DNA of 64,000 bases from Brassica napus (lineage: Eukaryota > Streptophyta > Magnoliopsida > Brassicales > Brassicaceae), in the NCBI RefSeq assembly GCF_020379485.1, contig NC_063439.1, positions 10,084,466 through 10,148,465 of the forward strand. The letters run 5' to 3'. The position numbers were made by a program, and so were the translations under genes. Numbering within the stretch: the first letter of the stretch is position 1; every line of letters starts with the position of its first letter. This document shows positions 45,901 through 57,170 of the stretch, one piece after another. The notes beneath the pieces were generated by a model. The model did not search any database, was not told the DNA's origin, and saw only the letters and a list, made by a program, of their open reading frames with translations.

Positions 45901-47034
45901 TTCAAAATCTTCAAGTTGCTGTGAAGATGTTGCCATCATATGGCTCCCAGAATCACTTTGAGTTTGAGCGTAAGGTGAAGGACCTTATCATTATTTTGCA
46001 GTTTTCTTTTTGACAAGTTCTGATTGTTCTTTTGGTGATTTCAGGTGGAGATTTTAAGCAGGTTAAGACATCCACATCTGGTGACAATAATGGGTACTTG
46101 TCCAGAGTCTCGGTCTGTTATTTATCAGTATGTTCCTAACGGAAGCCTCGAAGACTGCTTTTCATCTGCAAACAACGTTCCTGCGCTTCCATGGGAGTCT
46201 CGGATCAGGATTGCCTCTGAGATATGCTCTGCACTCCTGTTTCTTCACTCAAACGTTCCTTGCATCATTCATGGAAACCTAAAACCGTCCAAAATTCTCC
46301 TAGACTCCAACCTCGTCACCAAAATTAGCGACTACGGGATCTCTCAGCTGATCCCTGTCAATGGAATCGACAAATCTGATCCTCACGTGGATCCACATTA
46401 CTTTGTTTCCGGCGAAATGACGCTGGAGTCAGACGTATACTCGTTTGGAATGATTCTCCTTCAGCTTCTCACCAGAAGACCTCTCTCTGGCGTTCTGAGA
46501 GATGTCAAATGCGCCGTGGAGAATGATAACATCAGCGCGGTGCTGGATAATTCAGGAGGAGATTGGCCAATAGCACGAGGGAAAAAGCTAGCTAATATAG
46601 CCATCCGTTGCTGTAAGAGAAACCCATTGAATCGACCAGACTTGGCCGTTGTTCTAAGGAATATAGATCGCATGAAAGCTCCTTTATCAGAAACATCGTC
46701 TTCATACAATTCCAACCAAAAACCTCCACGCAAGCCTCCTTCTCATTACTTATGCCCTATTTTCCAGGTAACGTTTCTGAGAGTTTCCATTGTTTCTAAA
46801 CAGAGTTTGATGGTCAGAGAGGATTAAGACTTTGTTTGTGGTGAACAACAGGAAGTGATGAAAGATCCTTTGATAGCAGCAGATGGATTTACTTATGAAG
46901 CGGAAGCAATAAGGGAATGGTTAGCGAATGGGCACGATACGTCGCCGATGACAAACCTGAAGATGGAAGATTGCAATCTCATACCTAATCACGCTCTTCA
47001 TCTTGCTATTCAAGATTGGCATAACCAGTGGTGA
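42990..47034 (+). CDS. USP-kinase-U-box protein (plant U-box RLCK IX type)
   Basis: Ten exons (42990-43164, 43516-43637, 43863-43984, 44068-44172, 44315-44460, 44546-44709, 45021-45167, 45447-45974, 46045-46767, 46852-47034) join in frame to 804 residues. Order: universal-stress-protein-like domain (about 12-165, TIFVAVAEDVERSKTTLLWA), Ser-rich linker, coiled coil (about 290-440), kinase domain (about 455-700), U-box (about 735-804, HYLCPIFQEVMKDPLIAADG). U-boxes recruit E2 enzymes for ubiquitin ligation. The kinase keeps the Gly loop (GEGKYGSVY) and VAVK lysine, but the catalytic loop reads HGNLKPSKILL, with Asn replacing the catalytic Asp, and DFG is DYG. A weakly active or inactive pseudokinase is likely, leaving the U-box as the main activity. 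Matches At3g49060 in architecture and position. Confidence 0.93.
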
Positions 47035-47402
47035 TTACATTTACTTTTGCCTCAAAACTCGCAATTCTTTTTAGATGTGTCACTTTGTAAAGTATGGAGA
47101 AATATATAAAGCCCACATATATATACATATTTGGCCAGTTGATAATTCGAAATGAAAGTTTACTTATTAGTGTCTATTTGGTTTAAACACGTTTCTTACC
47201 AGTCATTCTCTCTTGGTGCTTATCTTAGAGTCTTCAAAATGTGTCTACCTAACAATTGCACAGTTATGTAGAGAAATATAAAGTGCTGAAGATAAATGAC
47301 TCGATTGACTGTTAGGTATTCGGTAAAATCAAAGTCTACCAGACATGCATACTTTGCGTCCTCACTAATAGAGAATTTTGGAGTTAATGAGCAAAGGTTG
47401 AA

Positions 47403-48716
47403 ATGAATGTGGAGAGGCTCATCGAATCGATGGAGCCAAGTACAAGTGTGGAGTTCTTGCAAGATGAAAACAGAGACCTGAAGGTCTTGTTAAGGGCTGC
47501 TTTGTCTGAGAAACAAGCTGCAGAGAAGCAGTTGAAAGAGACGAACGAGCAGAAGAGATCAGCGCTGATGCAAATCGCAGGAAGAGGGTTGCAGAGCATA
47601 GGGTTTGGTTTTGGTTTTGGGTTTAAGGAGACAGTACAGGAAAGCTCAGAAACAGGAACTCTCATCAAGGATGAACAGGAAGAAGAGGAAGATGAGAATA
47701 GTATGGTATGTTCTTTTCTTTGGCGACAAGAATCAAACAAAGGTATAATGGAATTTACTGGTGATAACAGGTTGTAGCAATAGAGAAAACAATGAAGAAT
47801 TTACGTAAAGAGATCTCTCAGCTCAAGCTCTCATTGCAGGAATCAAGGTTAGCTTTTTCTTCTTCTTAAGCTCAACACATAGATGATGATGATGGATTAT
47901 GGTTAAGCTTGGTTCTTGATGAAAATGATAATGAATATAAAATGTCATCTTCTTGATATGACAGGTTAGAAGAAGCGCGGTTTAAGAAAATTACAGAGGA
48001 ACAAGCTCATGCAATAGAAGAGAAGAAGATGAATATCGACAAGCTGAAAAACCGAGAGAGACTTCTATCTCAAAACGTAATGTATTACTTCCACTTCCTG
48101 TTTCTCAGTTGTGTAGTAAATCGCTTACTCAAGTGATTCGCTTTATTTTTATACTAAACCAAAGGTAGAAGAGCTAGTGAAGGTAATAAGAGAAGCTGAA
48201 TCAGAAGCAAGTAGATGGAGAGAAGCTTGTGAGCTTGAAGTTGAAGCAGGACAGCGCGAGGTCGAACAACGCAATGAACTCGTAAGTTTCATTCACTATT
48301 CCATACCTGAAAACTTTTCAAAACAGACAAGCATAACTAACAACAGCAAAACTCTTACAATTCAGATAGAGCTTTTGAAGGCAGAGGTTGAGAAGATGAG
48401 ATCAGCACTGTCGATATCAGAAGGGAAACTAAAACTGAAGGAAGAATTGGCTAAAGCCGCAATGACAGCAGAAGAAGCAGCTGAGAGATCGCTGCGATTG
48501 TCTGAGAGAAGAATAGCTGAACTTCTCAGCCGCATTGAACATCAATACCGCCAGTTGGAAGAAGCAGAGTCTTCAGAACGCAAACGCAGAAAGGTTAGGT
48601 ATCTTTGGTGTTGGCCGTTGTGGCGTTTTCATGCCTCTGCTGCTGCTTCTGCTGTGACTGGTACTGAGAGTTCTTCATGTATAAGCAATAGAGCATTATT
48701 ACGATACGGTGCTTGA
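47403..48716 (+). CDS. Coiled-coil protein of unknown function
   Basis: Five exons (47403-47705, 47771-47847, 47965-48076, 48165-48281, 48366-48716) join in frame to 319 residues. Almost the whole protein predicts as coiled coil rich in Glu, Lys and Leu (for example LQDENRDLKVLLRAALSEKQ and EELAKAAMTAEEAAERSLRL). A Gly/Phe-rich break, IGFGFGFGFKE, lies near residue 75. The C-terminus has a Trp-rich stretch, VRYLWCWPLWRF, that could touch a membrane. It starts 369 bp after the U-box kinase on the same strand. By position it corresponds to At3g49055, which has no assigned function. Confidence 0.83.
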
Positions 48717-49063
48717 TCTAGTAGCGATTTGCACAAGGTTCTCCTTCAGCTTCTCACGAGAAGACCTCTATCAAATAGACTATAAAGTCAATTATGTTCA
48801 CTCACATCTAAAACTGCTTCTAGTAATCATATATATCTAGTAAAATATTAAACAACACGAAAACAAAATTATACGTAGTGAACACAACTCCTCCGTCTTG
48901 CGAGAGTTTACAAATGATAATATGTATAGAATAGAAAACAAAATTAGTTAGTTAATTATACTTTATTTTTGGTTAATTTTCCTAATTATATACTATACCA
49001 TTTAAGCATTAATAAAAGTAGTTACGAAAAAAGAACTAATCAAGCATGCGATATGCCTAATAC
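48717..49063. other. 3' flank with a 31-bp copy of the U-box kinase gene
   Basis: At 48739-48769 the sequence TTCTCCTTCAGCTTCTCACG...GACCTCT repeats 46454-46484 (kinase exon 9) with one mismatch. The rest is AT-rich and noncoding. Confidence 0.6.
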
Positions 49064-52000
49064 TAGGCTTGGGCACGGATCGGATATCCGGGTTTTTGAA
49101 AGTATTTGTGATTTGCTTCGTATGTCACGGACTATATCTAATTTTTTATTTTCTTTACTTTGGAAAAATACGGATATTCGGAAAAATGGATATTCGGAAA
49201 AATAAATAGATATTTGCGGATATTTACGAATACTTACGATATCTCATATGTTTTGATTAAATTAAAATAATCTTAAAATTTTGATATAAATTTGTTTGGT
49301 AAAATATTTTTTTTGCATGATATCTTATTATATAAAGCTTGGTTTTTCATCATTGTGACATGTGGCAATTATATATTTGACATGTGTTAAACTATAATAA
49401 GATTATGACATGTGTTAAACTATCTCCGAACTAGAAAATATATAATTAGATAATAACAAAATTTTTTTTGTAAAAAGTAACTATAAATATTATTTAATAA
49501 TAGTTTTTCTTTTTTTAAATCTTAAACAAATAATTATATGATAGTGATTTTCCTTTAAATATTGCAACATTATTAAAATCTCTCATAAATAACTAAATAT
49601 ATATATATATATATATATGTGTGCTAAGATAATACAAACAAAAATTATGTAATTGTAAAAATTAATCTCAAAATTTATTTAATAGTAGCTATTTATAGAT
49701 ATTTTCCTTTTTATAAATACTAAGCAAAAAAAAATTGCAAGATAATTTATTTAATATTAATTTTCCTTTTCTAATATCCTAGAGAAAAGATAATTGTAAA
49801 ATATGATTTGATAGTAATTTTTCTTTTAAAATTTTGACATTTAATAAAATATCTCATGGTAATAAAAAAATATATAATAAGATAATAAAACGATTTAAAA
49901 AAAATTAAGTTTAAAAATTACTTGATAGTAATTTTTACTAATTTTTCTTCTTCTTAAGAATCCTTAACAAAACGTATTTGTAAAAGATTTATTTATTTTC
50001 TAAAATACTCAATAAAATATTACTATAGAAAAATATTTGATAGTAATTTTCTTTTCCTAAAAATGTAAACATAGGAAAAATTGTAAAATGTGTTTAATAT
50101 TAGTTTTCCTTTCTTCAAATCCTAAACAAAATATTTTTATAGAATAACTAATTCAGTATTTTATGAATAATCACTTTCCTAATTAAATAGTTAATTTTTC
50201 TGTTTGAAAATCATAAACTAAAAAGAACTACAATTATTCACATCTATATTTCTGATTAAGCTCTCTCATATTTTGTCACCAAACATAATAAGAGTAGAAG
50301 AAAAATATTAGGTGAGTTTTTTCACATGTTTTTTTTCATATCTTTGCATATTTTTTGGCACTTGCTGACAAAATAACTAGGTGTTCTAATCTTCACAAGG
50401 TTTGTTTTCTTTCTTAAACTGATGTTGATTTTTTTTTGTCATAATTGTCATGCTGATGTACGTTAGTTGTTACCACAATTATACTTTGGCGTTTGTTCAT
50501 CTGTGTAAATAGAAGTTATGCAGTTAAACTATTGTACAAAAGTTAAAATGACTATTATGCTTATATGTGTTTGTTCTTAACGACAATATAAATTTGGTTA
50601 TATTATGCTGTTGTAGTTAAGTTATTATCAATGTCAATTTATTTATGAATATTCGACTTCTCTATTTATGTGAGTTTTTCTGCATGTCCTTTAATTTCAC
50701 ATTTAAATTGATGTTCAAATAATTTACCTATGTTGCTCTTGCAAAACAATGCAGATCCTATTGAATGCATTACAACAAGGATTAAGGACAAGGATTTTTC
50801 ATTCAAAAAAAAGGACAAGTATTATCTCATCGAAAAAGCAATGTTTACTCCAAAGAATAAAGAATGAAACGGTTGGTAAAGTGGATAATTATATGTTAAT
50901 TTTTCATAGACGGTTAGCAAAAATAATATTTGAGTTCTGATAGTATTGGTAACAAAGAAGAAGTTGAAAATTAGCATATTCTATATCCCACAGGTTTTTA
51001 AATATGTTAAAATTTTCAGAGATTCCAAATCACGAACTTGATCTCAAGATAGATGTTTCAGTCATGTTATTAAGAAATTTAAATCAACGAAAAAACTTTT
51101 TAATGGAACAATTTTACTAATAGCTAGCCTACAAAACATGATTACTGAAGCATAAATCCTAACAATGATCAATAATCAACACATTATTATTCCTAAAATA
51201 AGTGTCACACCAACAAATGCAAGATATATGGCCTCTCATGGACAATTGCACGCTTCACTATCAAAGAGTCACTACAACTACATGACTTCGAAATTCTTAA
51301 ACTAGAAACAAAACATATTGGCAGTAGTGTTCTACAAAATATTGTATATCAAGAAATTTTCAATATATGATATATAGAAAAGAGGTTATACTTACACTAT
51401 TGATGCTATGGTAAACACATTTGATGTTTATCAAGCAATATATTTGATATTTAGCTGAATATCAATAATACATATTTATTGGTGTCGTCTAACATTAATT
51501 TTGATTTTTTTTGTTTTTCTTTTTGAATTGTCTTACACAATATAAATAATATAGATAGTTTCAAAAATTCTATATGTTTCAATTAGCTACAATACTAAAA
51601 TAATTTAAAAAGAGCTATTTATAGAAAAATAAAAAAATTAATATACTATTTTAAAACACCGTGATTATTCAAGTAGAAAACTAATCAACATTTATGTAGA
51701 AAAATTGATTATTATACTAAAATAAGTCTTTTACCAATATATACTGAAAAATTCAAGAACTAATGTGAAAAATATTTTCATTCTTTTTATGTTTTTCGCA
51801 AAGCTAAAACATCAAATAAAACTCGTGCAAAGCACGAGTCCATATCTAGTATATGATAAAAACTAAAAGAAGTAGTGAATCTACATATTTTGTAAAAAAT
51901 TTTGAACTTAGTTAACAATTATAATAACACAAAACTTAAAAAAAAATATAATTGTCATAAATGTGTTCTTTTCCTTTTATGTAATACTTTTGTATAAGTA

Positions 52001-52247
52001 GTAATGTGAACAGAATTCATCAAATCATATGTTAGAATAATAATTTTATAGTTTTATACATTAAAATCTTTAAATATAATTAAGATATTTGCTTCCCAAA
52101 ATTTTAATATTTGTGATTTGTTTCGATATTAATGGATATTGATTTTTAGTATTTGTTTTGCTTCGAAAGTTTACGGATATTTGTAACTTTCGGATTAAAT
52201 TGAAGCGAATAACGAATCAAATTTAACGGATAAAATGCTTGGACCTA
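49064..52247. mobile_element. hAT-type element, 8-bp target duplication, with internal Helitron
   Basis: Starts TAGGCTTGGGCACGGATCGG and ends ATGCTTGGACCTA. Flanked by CCTAATAC at 49056-49063 and 52248-52255. Removing the internal Helitron (49323-51849) leaves about 660 bp, the size of the element at 463-1132. No transposase. Confidence 0.78.
49323..51849 (+). mobile_element. 2.5-kb Helitron inside the hAT element
   Basis: 5' end TCTTATTATATAAAGCTTGG, 3' hairpin CTCGTGCAAAGCACGAG then TCCATATCTAG. Preceded by A, followed by T. AT-rich, with repeated words such as TTTGATAGTAATTTT and TCCTAAACAAA. No convincing gene inside; the longest open stretch (50749-50940) has no recognisable similarity. 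Confidence 0.75.
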
Positions 52248-52303
52248 CCTAATACGGTGCCGGTCTACAAACAAAAGGCCGTCGTTTCAGACGAATAAGA
52301 AAG

Positions 52304-54750
52304 GAAACATTTACCCTCCAAGACACATTATGAGTTATCAATTACACATAAATACACATTGAGTTAAGAGAACACTTTCTTATGTTCATTTGTCTGAATT
52401 ACCCTTCAACTAGAAAGAAGATGTCATAACATGTGTCAAAATTATTTTCAATATAATTCCATTTAACTTTCACTTTTTAGTTTCATATTTTTTAATTCCC
52501 TAAACTTAATCATGCCTCCATTTATCGTCATCTTCATCTCTCATCTTTCGTATCCTTCTAAATATTCTTCTACTTCACTAAATTTGTAGACTTTTTTTTT
52601 TTATAATTCTAAATCACTAATTTTTGTTGTCGAATCTTTATCTTTCACCACTTTATTTTTTAAATCTCGAATTCATGGAAACCTCATATTGGGAGCTAAG
52701 GAAAGTCGATTCTGAAATTTCAGCTTGGGAGATTCTAGATCTTCGCCGACGAATACATCCAAGGTTTGCTTCTAATTGAACTATGAGAATTTCATCTACA
52801 AATTTTTTTCCTCTTTCATCCTTGTTTCTAATTGAAATACAAGAAGATAAGAAATAAATAAAGTTTTGATTTTCTTCTTAAGCAGACAGCAAAGCCGATG
52901 TATCTCCTGCAACATTTGATTCACATGTCGCCCATCCTTTTCATGTCCATCAATTTGCTTGTCCACAAATGAACTATCCACAAAGCTGTCTTGGATCTAA
53001 GTTTGATTCACATGTCGCCCATCCTTTTCAGTGGATTAGCTCGTGATTTTCCGTGGATGAACTTGGGATTCGACGTGGATGAACTCGAGGTAGTTGCCTT
53101 GGATCTAAGTTTTTTATCTCTTCATGGTGGCTTCTGTTGCAGAGAGAAAGCTCTAAAAGAAACAATGGTCAAATTACTCTATTTTACACATATAGTCCTC
53201 CCATTTTTGGATTTTTACAATTTGACCCCAACATTCTTTAATTTACTTATAGATCCTCTTGATTTCGTCTCAAACTTTTAATTATGTACTTTACGTAAGA
53301 ATAATTTTCTTATCAACTCATATCCACACTTGCTATGTCCATTAAATATTATTTAATAAAATAAAAATTTATAAAATATCAAAAATATATATATGGACAC
53401 AAATATATTTTGTCCATAGAAACTTGTCCACAAAAACATTATAACATTTTTGTGTCCACATAAATTATGTCCACAGAAGCTTGTCCACAGAAGCTTGTCT
53501 ACATAAATTGCGTCCATTGAATTGCGTCCACACAAAAAGCTTAATCCCTTTCTCTCTTTCAAAATGTCACAATACAATATGTTCTCTAGATGGATTATCT
53601 TCAAACAAACAACACAAACCCTAGATAGATTAAACTTCAAACACGATCTTTGTCTACAATAACATGTTCACAAACAGTCATAGTTACACAACTATAATTG
53701 TAAGAGCTTGTCCATAAGAACAGGTCCACCACAAACTTGTTTATAAGAACACATTCACATGACTCTTGTCCACAACATATATATCCACCAGAAAACTGTC
53801 CACAATGTTAACACTCGTCCACAATTCGTCTATCCACATAACACTCGTCCACAATTCATCTGTCCACATAACACTCGTCCACAAAGACGTATCCATAAAA
53901 AAATGTTACAAAAACCTGTCTCCAATCCATGCTACAACTTCTTTATTTTATTCATGATTGATAAAAGAGAGAGACATCAAGTATAAGAACATAGTTGTCC
54001 TTTTATTGGTAGAAAACTATAATTTGAGGATTGTGAAGCAGAAGTAGAGAAATAAAATTTATTGGGGTCTAAACTGCACAACTGAAAGTTTGGTGTTAAT
54101 TTAAGAGGACATTTCTGCAAAACAATCGAAAGAAATCAAAAAGTGAAGGACCAAATCTGAAAATTATTGAAAATCCACCATTGTTGCTTGATCTCTTATG
54201 TGACGAGACAGAGACAGCGATGATGAGCACGACGAGGCTTGAATCCGAGCATGACACCGTCGGCAGAGCAAGACGACGGAGATGGTCTGGTGGCCTGAGA
54301 CAGACGCGACGAGCTGCGGCGGAAAAGAGAGAGCTCAAGACAGGTGAATCACGGAGGATATGAAGCATACGCAACAAAGGAGGTTTGCGGTTGAGAACTG
54401 TTGGTTGGAGTACAGTGGCTGGAGATTGTAATGGGAGAGAAGCCGCCAAGCTTGGTTGCCACGAGTTGCAGTCGAAGGTGAGAAGATCCACGAAGAAAAT
54501 GAATCAAGTGAAGCTTGCGACAGAGACAGAAGATATTTCAGTTTGGAAAAAAACATTAATAATCCAACTATTTTTCTAACTTAACTAACTAGAAGAAAGT
54601 AACTAGTTCTTTTTTTTTGCTAACTACACGTAAAGCTAAAGGGCATAATGGTCAAAAAAAAATCTTAGTTTCATGAATTGTGTGCTTCAGACATAATGTG
54701 TCCTTTTATGAAAGAAAAAAGATAAATGTGTCTTTGATAGTAACTCACTC
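52304..54750. mobile_element. Mutator-like element (non-autonomous), 9-bp target duplication
   Basis: Perfect 9-bp direct repeats ATAAGAAAG flank it (52295-52303 and 54751-54759). The termini match as an imperfect inverted repeat: GAAACATTTACCCTCCAAGACACATT on the left and GAGTGAGTTACTATCAAAGACACATT complementing the right, sharing GA, TTAC and AAGACACATT. Nine bases is the Mutator signature. The interior has two close copies of TTGATTCACATGTCGCCCAT (about 52917 and 53003), an array of GTCCACA words (53395-53890) and a GC-richer segment (54160-54500) with open frames on both strands but no recognised protein. It ends 144 bp before the CHCH gene. Confidence 0.8.
53395..53890. repeat. Dispersed TTGTCCACA-type repeat array
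   Basis: About two dozen copies of GTCCACA and close variants, some grouped in longer repeats such as AACACTCGTCCACAATTC (three times at 53810-53880) and CAGAAGCTTGTCCA (twice at about 53475). Spacing is irregular. It lies inside the Mutator-like element. Confidence 0.7.
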
Positions 54751-54759
54751 ATAAGAAAG

Positions 54760-54894
54760 CTCTTCGATTATTGGGCCTCCCACAGTATAAGAACCCTGCA
54801 ACATGCCAACGGTGCCGTTCGGTAGTGAATAGTATAGAGAGTCTTGGCTCGTTGTTTCGGCAGACAGAATACAAGTCTTCGAACAAAGACGACG
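54760..54894 (+). promoter_or_regulatory. Promoter/5' UTR of the CHCH gene
   Basis: Contains TGGGCC (54772-54777), a site II-type word common in plant promoters for mitochondrial and translation genes, 118 bp before the ATG. The Mutator-like element ends immediately upstream, so the native promoter available to the gene may be only this stretch. Confidence 0.5.
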
Positions 54895-55071
54895 ATGGAA
54901 GAAGCGAAGAAACAAGAAAATGTTAGGGCGAAGAAAATCGCTTCATCGTGCGACGTAGAGGCGCTGAAGAAATGCTTGGAAGAAAACAAAGGAGACCACT
55001 CCAAGTGTCAGTCTCAGGTTGACGCCTTCAGATCCTCTTGCGCGCTTCCTCAACCCAAGACTAAACCCTAA
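54895..55071 (+). CDS. Small CHCH/Cox19-family protein
   Basis: A single-exon gene for 58 residues starting MEEAKKQENVRAKKIASSC. Four cysteines sit in two pairs on predicted helices, CDVEALKKC and CQSQVDAFRSSC, joined by LEENKGDHSK, the helix-loop-helix layout of twin-CX9C proteins although the spacings (7 and 10) differ from the classic nine. Such proteins are usually imported into the mitochondrial intermembrane space through MIA40-type oxidation and help assemble respiratory complexes. I recall a similar Arabidopsis protein annotated as Cox19-family (At1g02160). The site II promoter word fits a mitochondrial role. Specific function unknown. Confidence 0.75.
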   Translation: MEEAKKQENVRAKKIASSCDVEALKKCLEENKGDHSKCQSQVDAFRSSCALPQPKTKP

Positions 55072-55217
55072 TTTTCAAATTCCGACACTAGGCTGCCAAA
55101 GAGAAAGAGATCTTCTTCTTCTGTAATAAACTCAGACCAATCTGGTCTGTACGATAATGATTGTATGAACATCTGTCTCTTATTTTTTTACACATACAAT
55201 AGAAACTTATGATTGGA

Positions 55218-57170
55218 TCATCGAAGCAAATCTGATTTCTGGAATGTTAAATTACCAGACTCATCCCTCTCAAAGAGACTTTCGATAAGCTCGTCCCAAC
55301 TAACACCACGGTTCCTTCTTCTCTTGTACGATTGACGAACAGAGGATGATGCTGATGATGATTCACCCACCTTTGATGTAATCGACTCTGTTTCTTCTTC
55401 TTCCTCCTCTGTTTCATCATCTTGAGTTTTGTCAAATGTACCGTACTCAGATTCTATAGAATCAGCGTGAGGAACATCTAAGGTTACAGCTCGTCTTAAC
55501 GCCGCTCTATACTCCAAGTTGTGTTCTCTGGCTAATGATTCTTGTCTCTCCATCCTCTGCTTCTCTGGTATCTCCATTCTCTTCTCCTTCTCCAACATTA
55601 GCTGCGGACGCAAATCTAGAATCAGGAACAGGTGAAGATTTGTTGTATATAAGGAGGTTTGTGGGAAACTTACGTTGAGAGCTCTCTGAGCTTCTCGTTC
55701 AATCCAAATGATGGCGTGGTCTGAAGTTGCGTTACAAGAAAGAACAATGTGTTCGAACCTTCCGTCTACTGGCACTGCTGTCTTCACAACCGGAGGGAAT
55801 CTTCCTAATCTGCAACAAACATTTACCAAAAAAAGATAAACTAAGTGAGCTTACTTTGTTGAGAACGTGAGTTGCTTTGGAAGACATGATTCTTCTATGT
55901 AAGTGTGTAATATACCTGCATGGCTTTCTTTCGACGATGTGGTACATGCGACCAGGAGCATAAAGACGCCTAGGATCTTTGAGCATCTTCTGTTCTGGAA
56001 CACATGTATCCTTCATGCACCTTATGCATAGCAAACATGGCAAACTGTCCACACAAAAACAAAACCCATACCAATTACAAGGAAGCCAGAGTAATGGAAC
56101 AAAACAAAAGTGTACTAACAAAAAAAAGATATTAAGAAAGCATGCAAACACACAAAAGAACCAATTTTTTTTTCAAGGTTTCTACTTTGCTTTATCAGAC
56201 CGGAGTTGTGAGAATGTTGTGAGCTTTCTTTGAAAGTTTCTATACGAAAATAACATACTTTCATAAACCCCTCTGCATATAGAATGGTCTAACTACAGCC
56301 TACAGGTACCTACCAGAAAAGAGACTTGAATATGTCTTCTAAAGGCGTAGCTGTCCTTGGCAAGAAGTCATCCTAAATCAAACAAAACAATAAAAGAGCA
56401 GATACTTTAGATATCAACACTTAGGATGAACTTAGGCCATTTGATGTATTTAACACACACACCTGAAGCACAACAGAGTTGATCACATCCGCATATCTAA
56501 CAGCCAAGTTCAACGACATACACCTCGCAGGCGCAATAGCAAAACACCTGACTCTCTTCCTCTCAATATTCCCCAACCTATCAGGACGTCGAACCACCAA
56601 CAAAGCCAGCATCGTAGCTACACCAGACCCGAGCGAATGCCCAGCAAAAGTCAGAGTATAACTCGGATACTTCACCACCAACTCTCTCAAAACTTCACAC
56701 TCCTCATCCAACACCCAACCTGCAGCCTTCAACAGCCCGTTGTGCACATACCCACCATCAAACTTCCTTTCCCCAAGCTTGTTATCCAACAGCACAGCGT
56801 AATCACTCTCTTTCGCCAGATTCAAACCCCTGATCGCAACCACCACATCTTTATGATCATGATCAAGATACAGTACATAAGCTGGAGCACGGCCCTGAGT
56901 GTCTTCATAAGTCTTCTTCAGAAGCAACCAATCAGGGTTTATACCGTATCCTTCTGAAGGCTCCCACACAGGGTTTCGGATATCCTCCTCGTATACCGAT
57001 AAGATGTAACGACAGAACCGAGGAACCGGCTCGAATTCATGGGGTGTTGCGAGTCCCCAGTCTTGGCTGTCGTGGCCAGCTGTGTAGAGACAGCGTTTGT
57101 AAGCCCAACGTGCACAGCCGAGACAGTAGACACATTCTAGAAGAGGGCAACAGCCACATAGAATCGACAT
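55218..57170 (-). CDS. Class-3 lipase-like alpha/beta hydrolase
   Basis: Five exons on the minus strand (56463-57170, 56314-56372, 55916-56044, 55674-55809, 55218-55601) join in frame to 471 residues. The N-terminus is Cys-rich (MSILCGCCPLLECVYCLGC). The lipase-3 domain follows, with the nucleophile elbow FAGHSLGSGVA (Ser about 179). Later parts include a Cys-rich exon (CLPCLLCIRCMKDTCVPEQ) and RMYHIVERKPCR, and the C-terminus is acidic then basic (DETEEEEEETES, YKRRRNRG). The layout fits the plant group annotated as calmodulin-binding heat-shock protein or lipase-like and At3g49050 by position. Likely a membrane-associated acylglycerol or phospholipid hydrolase; substrate unknown. The His and Asp of the triad were not pinned down. 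No defect seen. Confidence 0.9.

Noticed and set aside
53395..53890. CRISPR-like array
   Set aside because: The GTCCACA words are short and irregularly spaced, spacers are not of equal length, and the DNA is from a plant nuclear genome.
54096..54491. 131-residue minus-strand ORF as a gene
   Set aside because: It lies inside the Mutator-like element, is Leu/Ser/Arg-rich without a domain, and overlaps open frames on the other strand; GC-rich sequence alone explains it.
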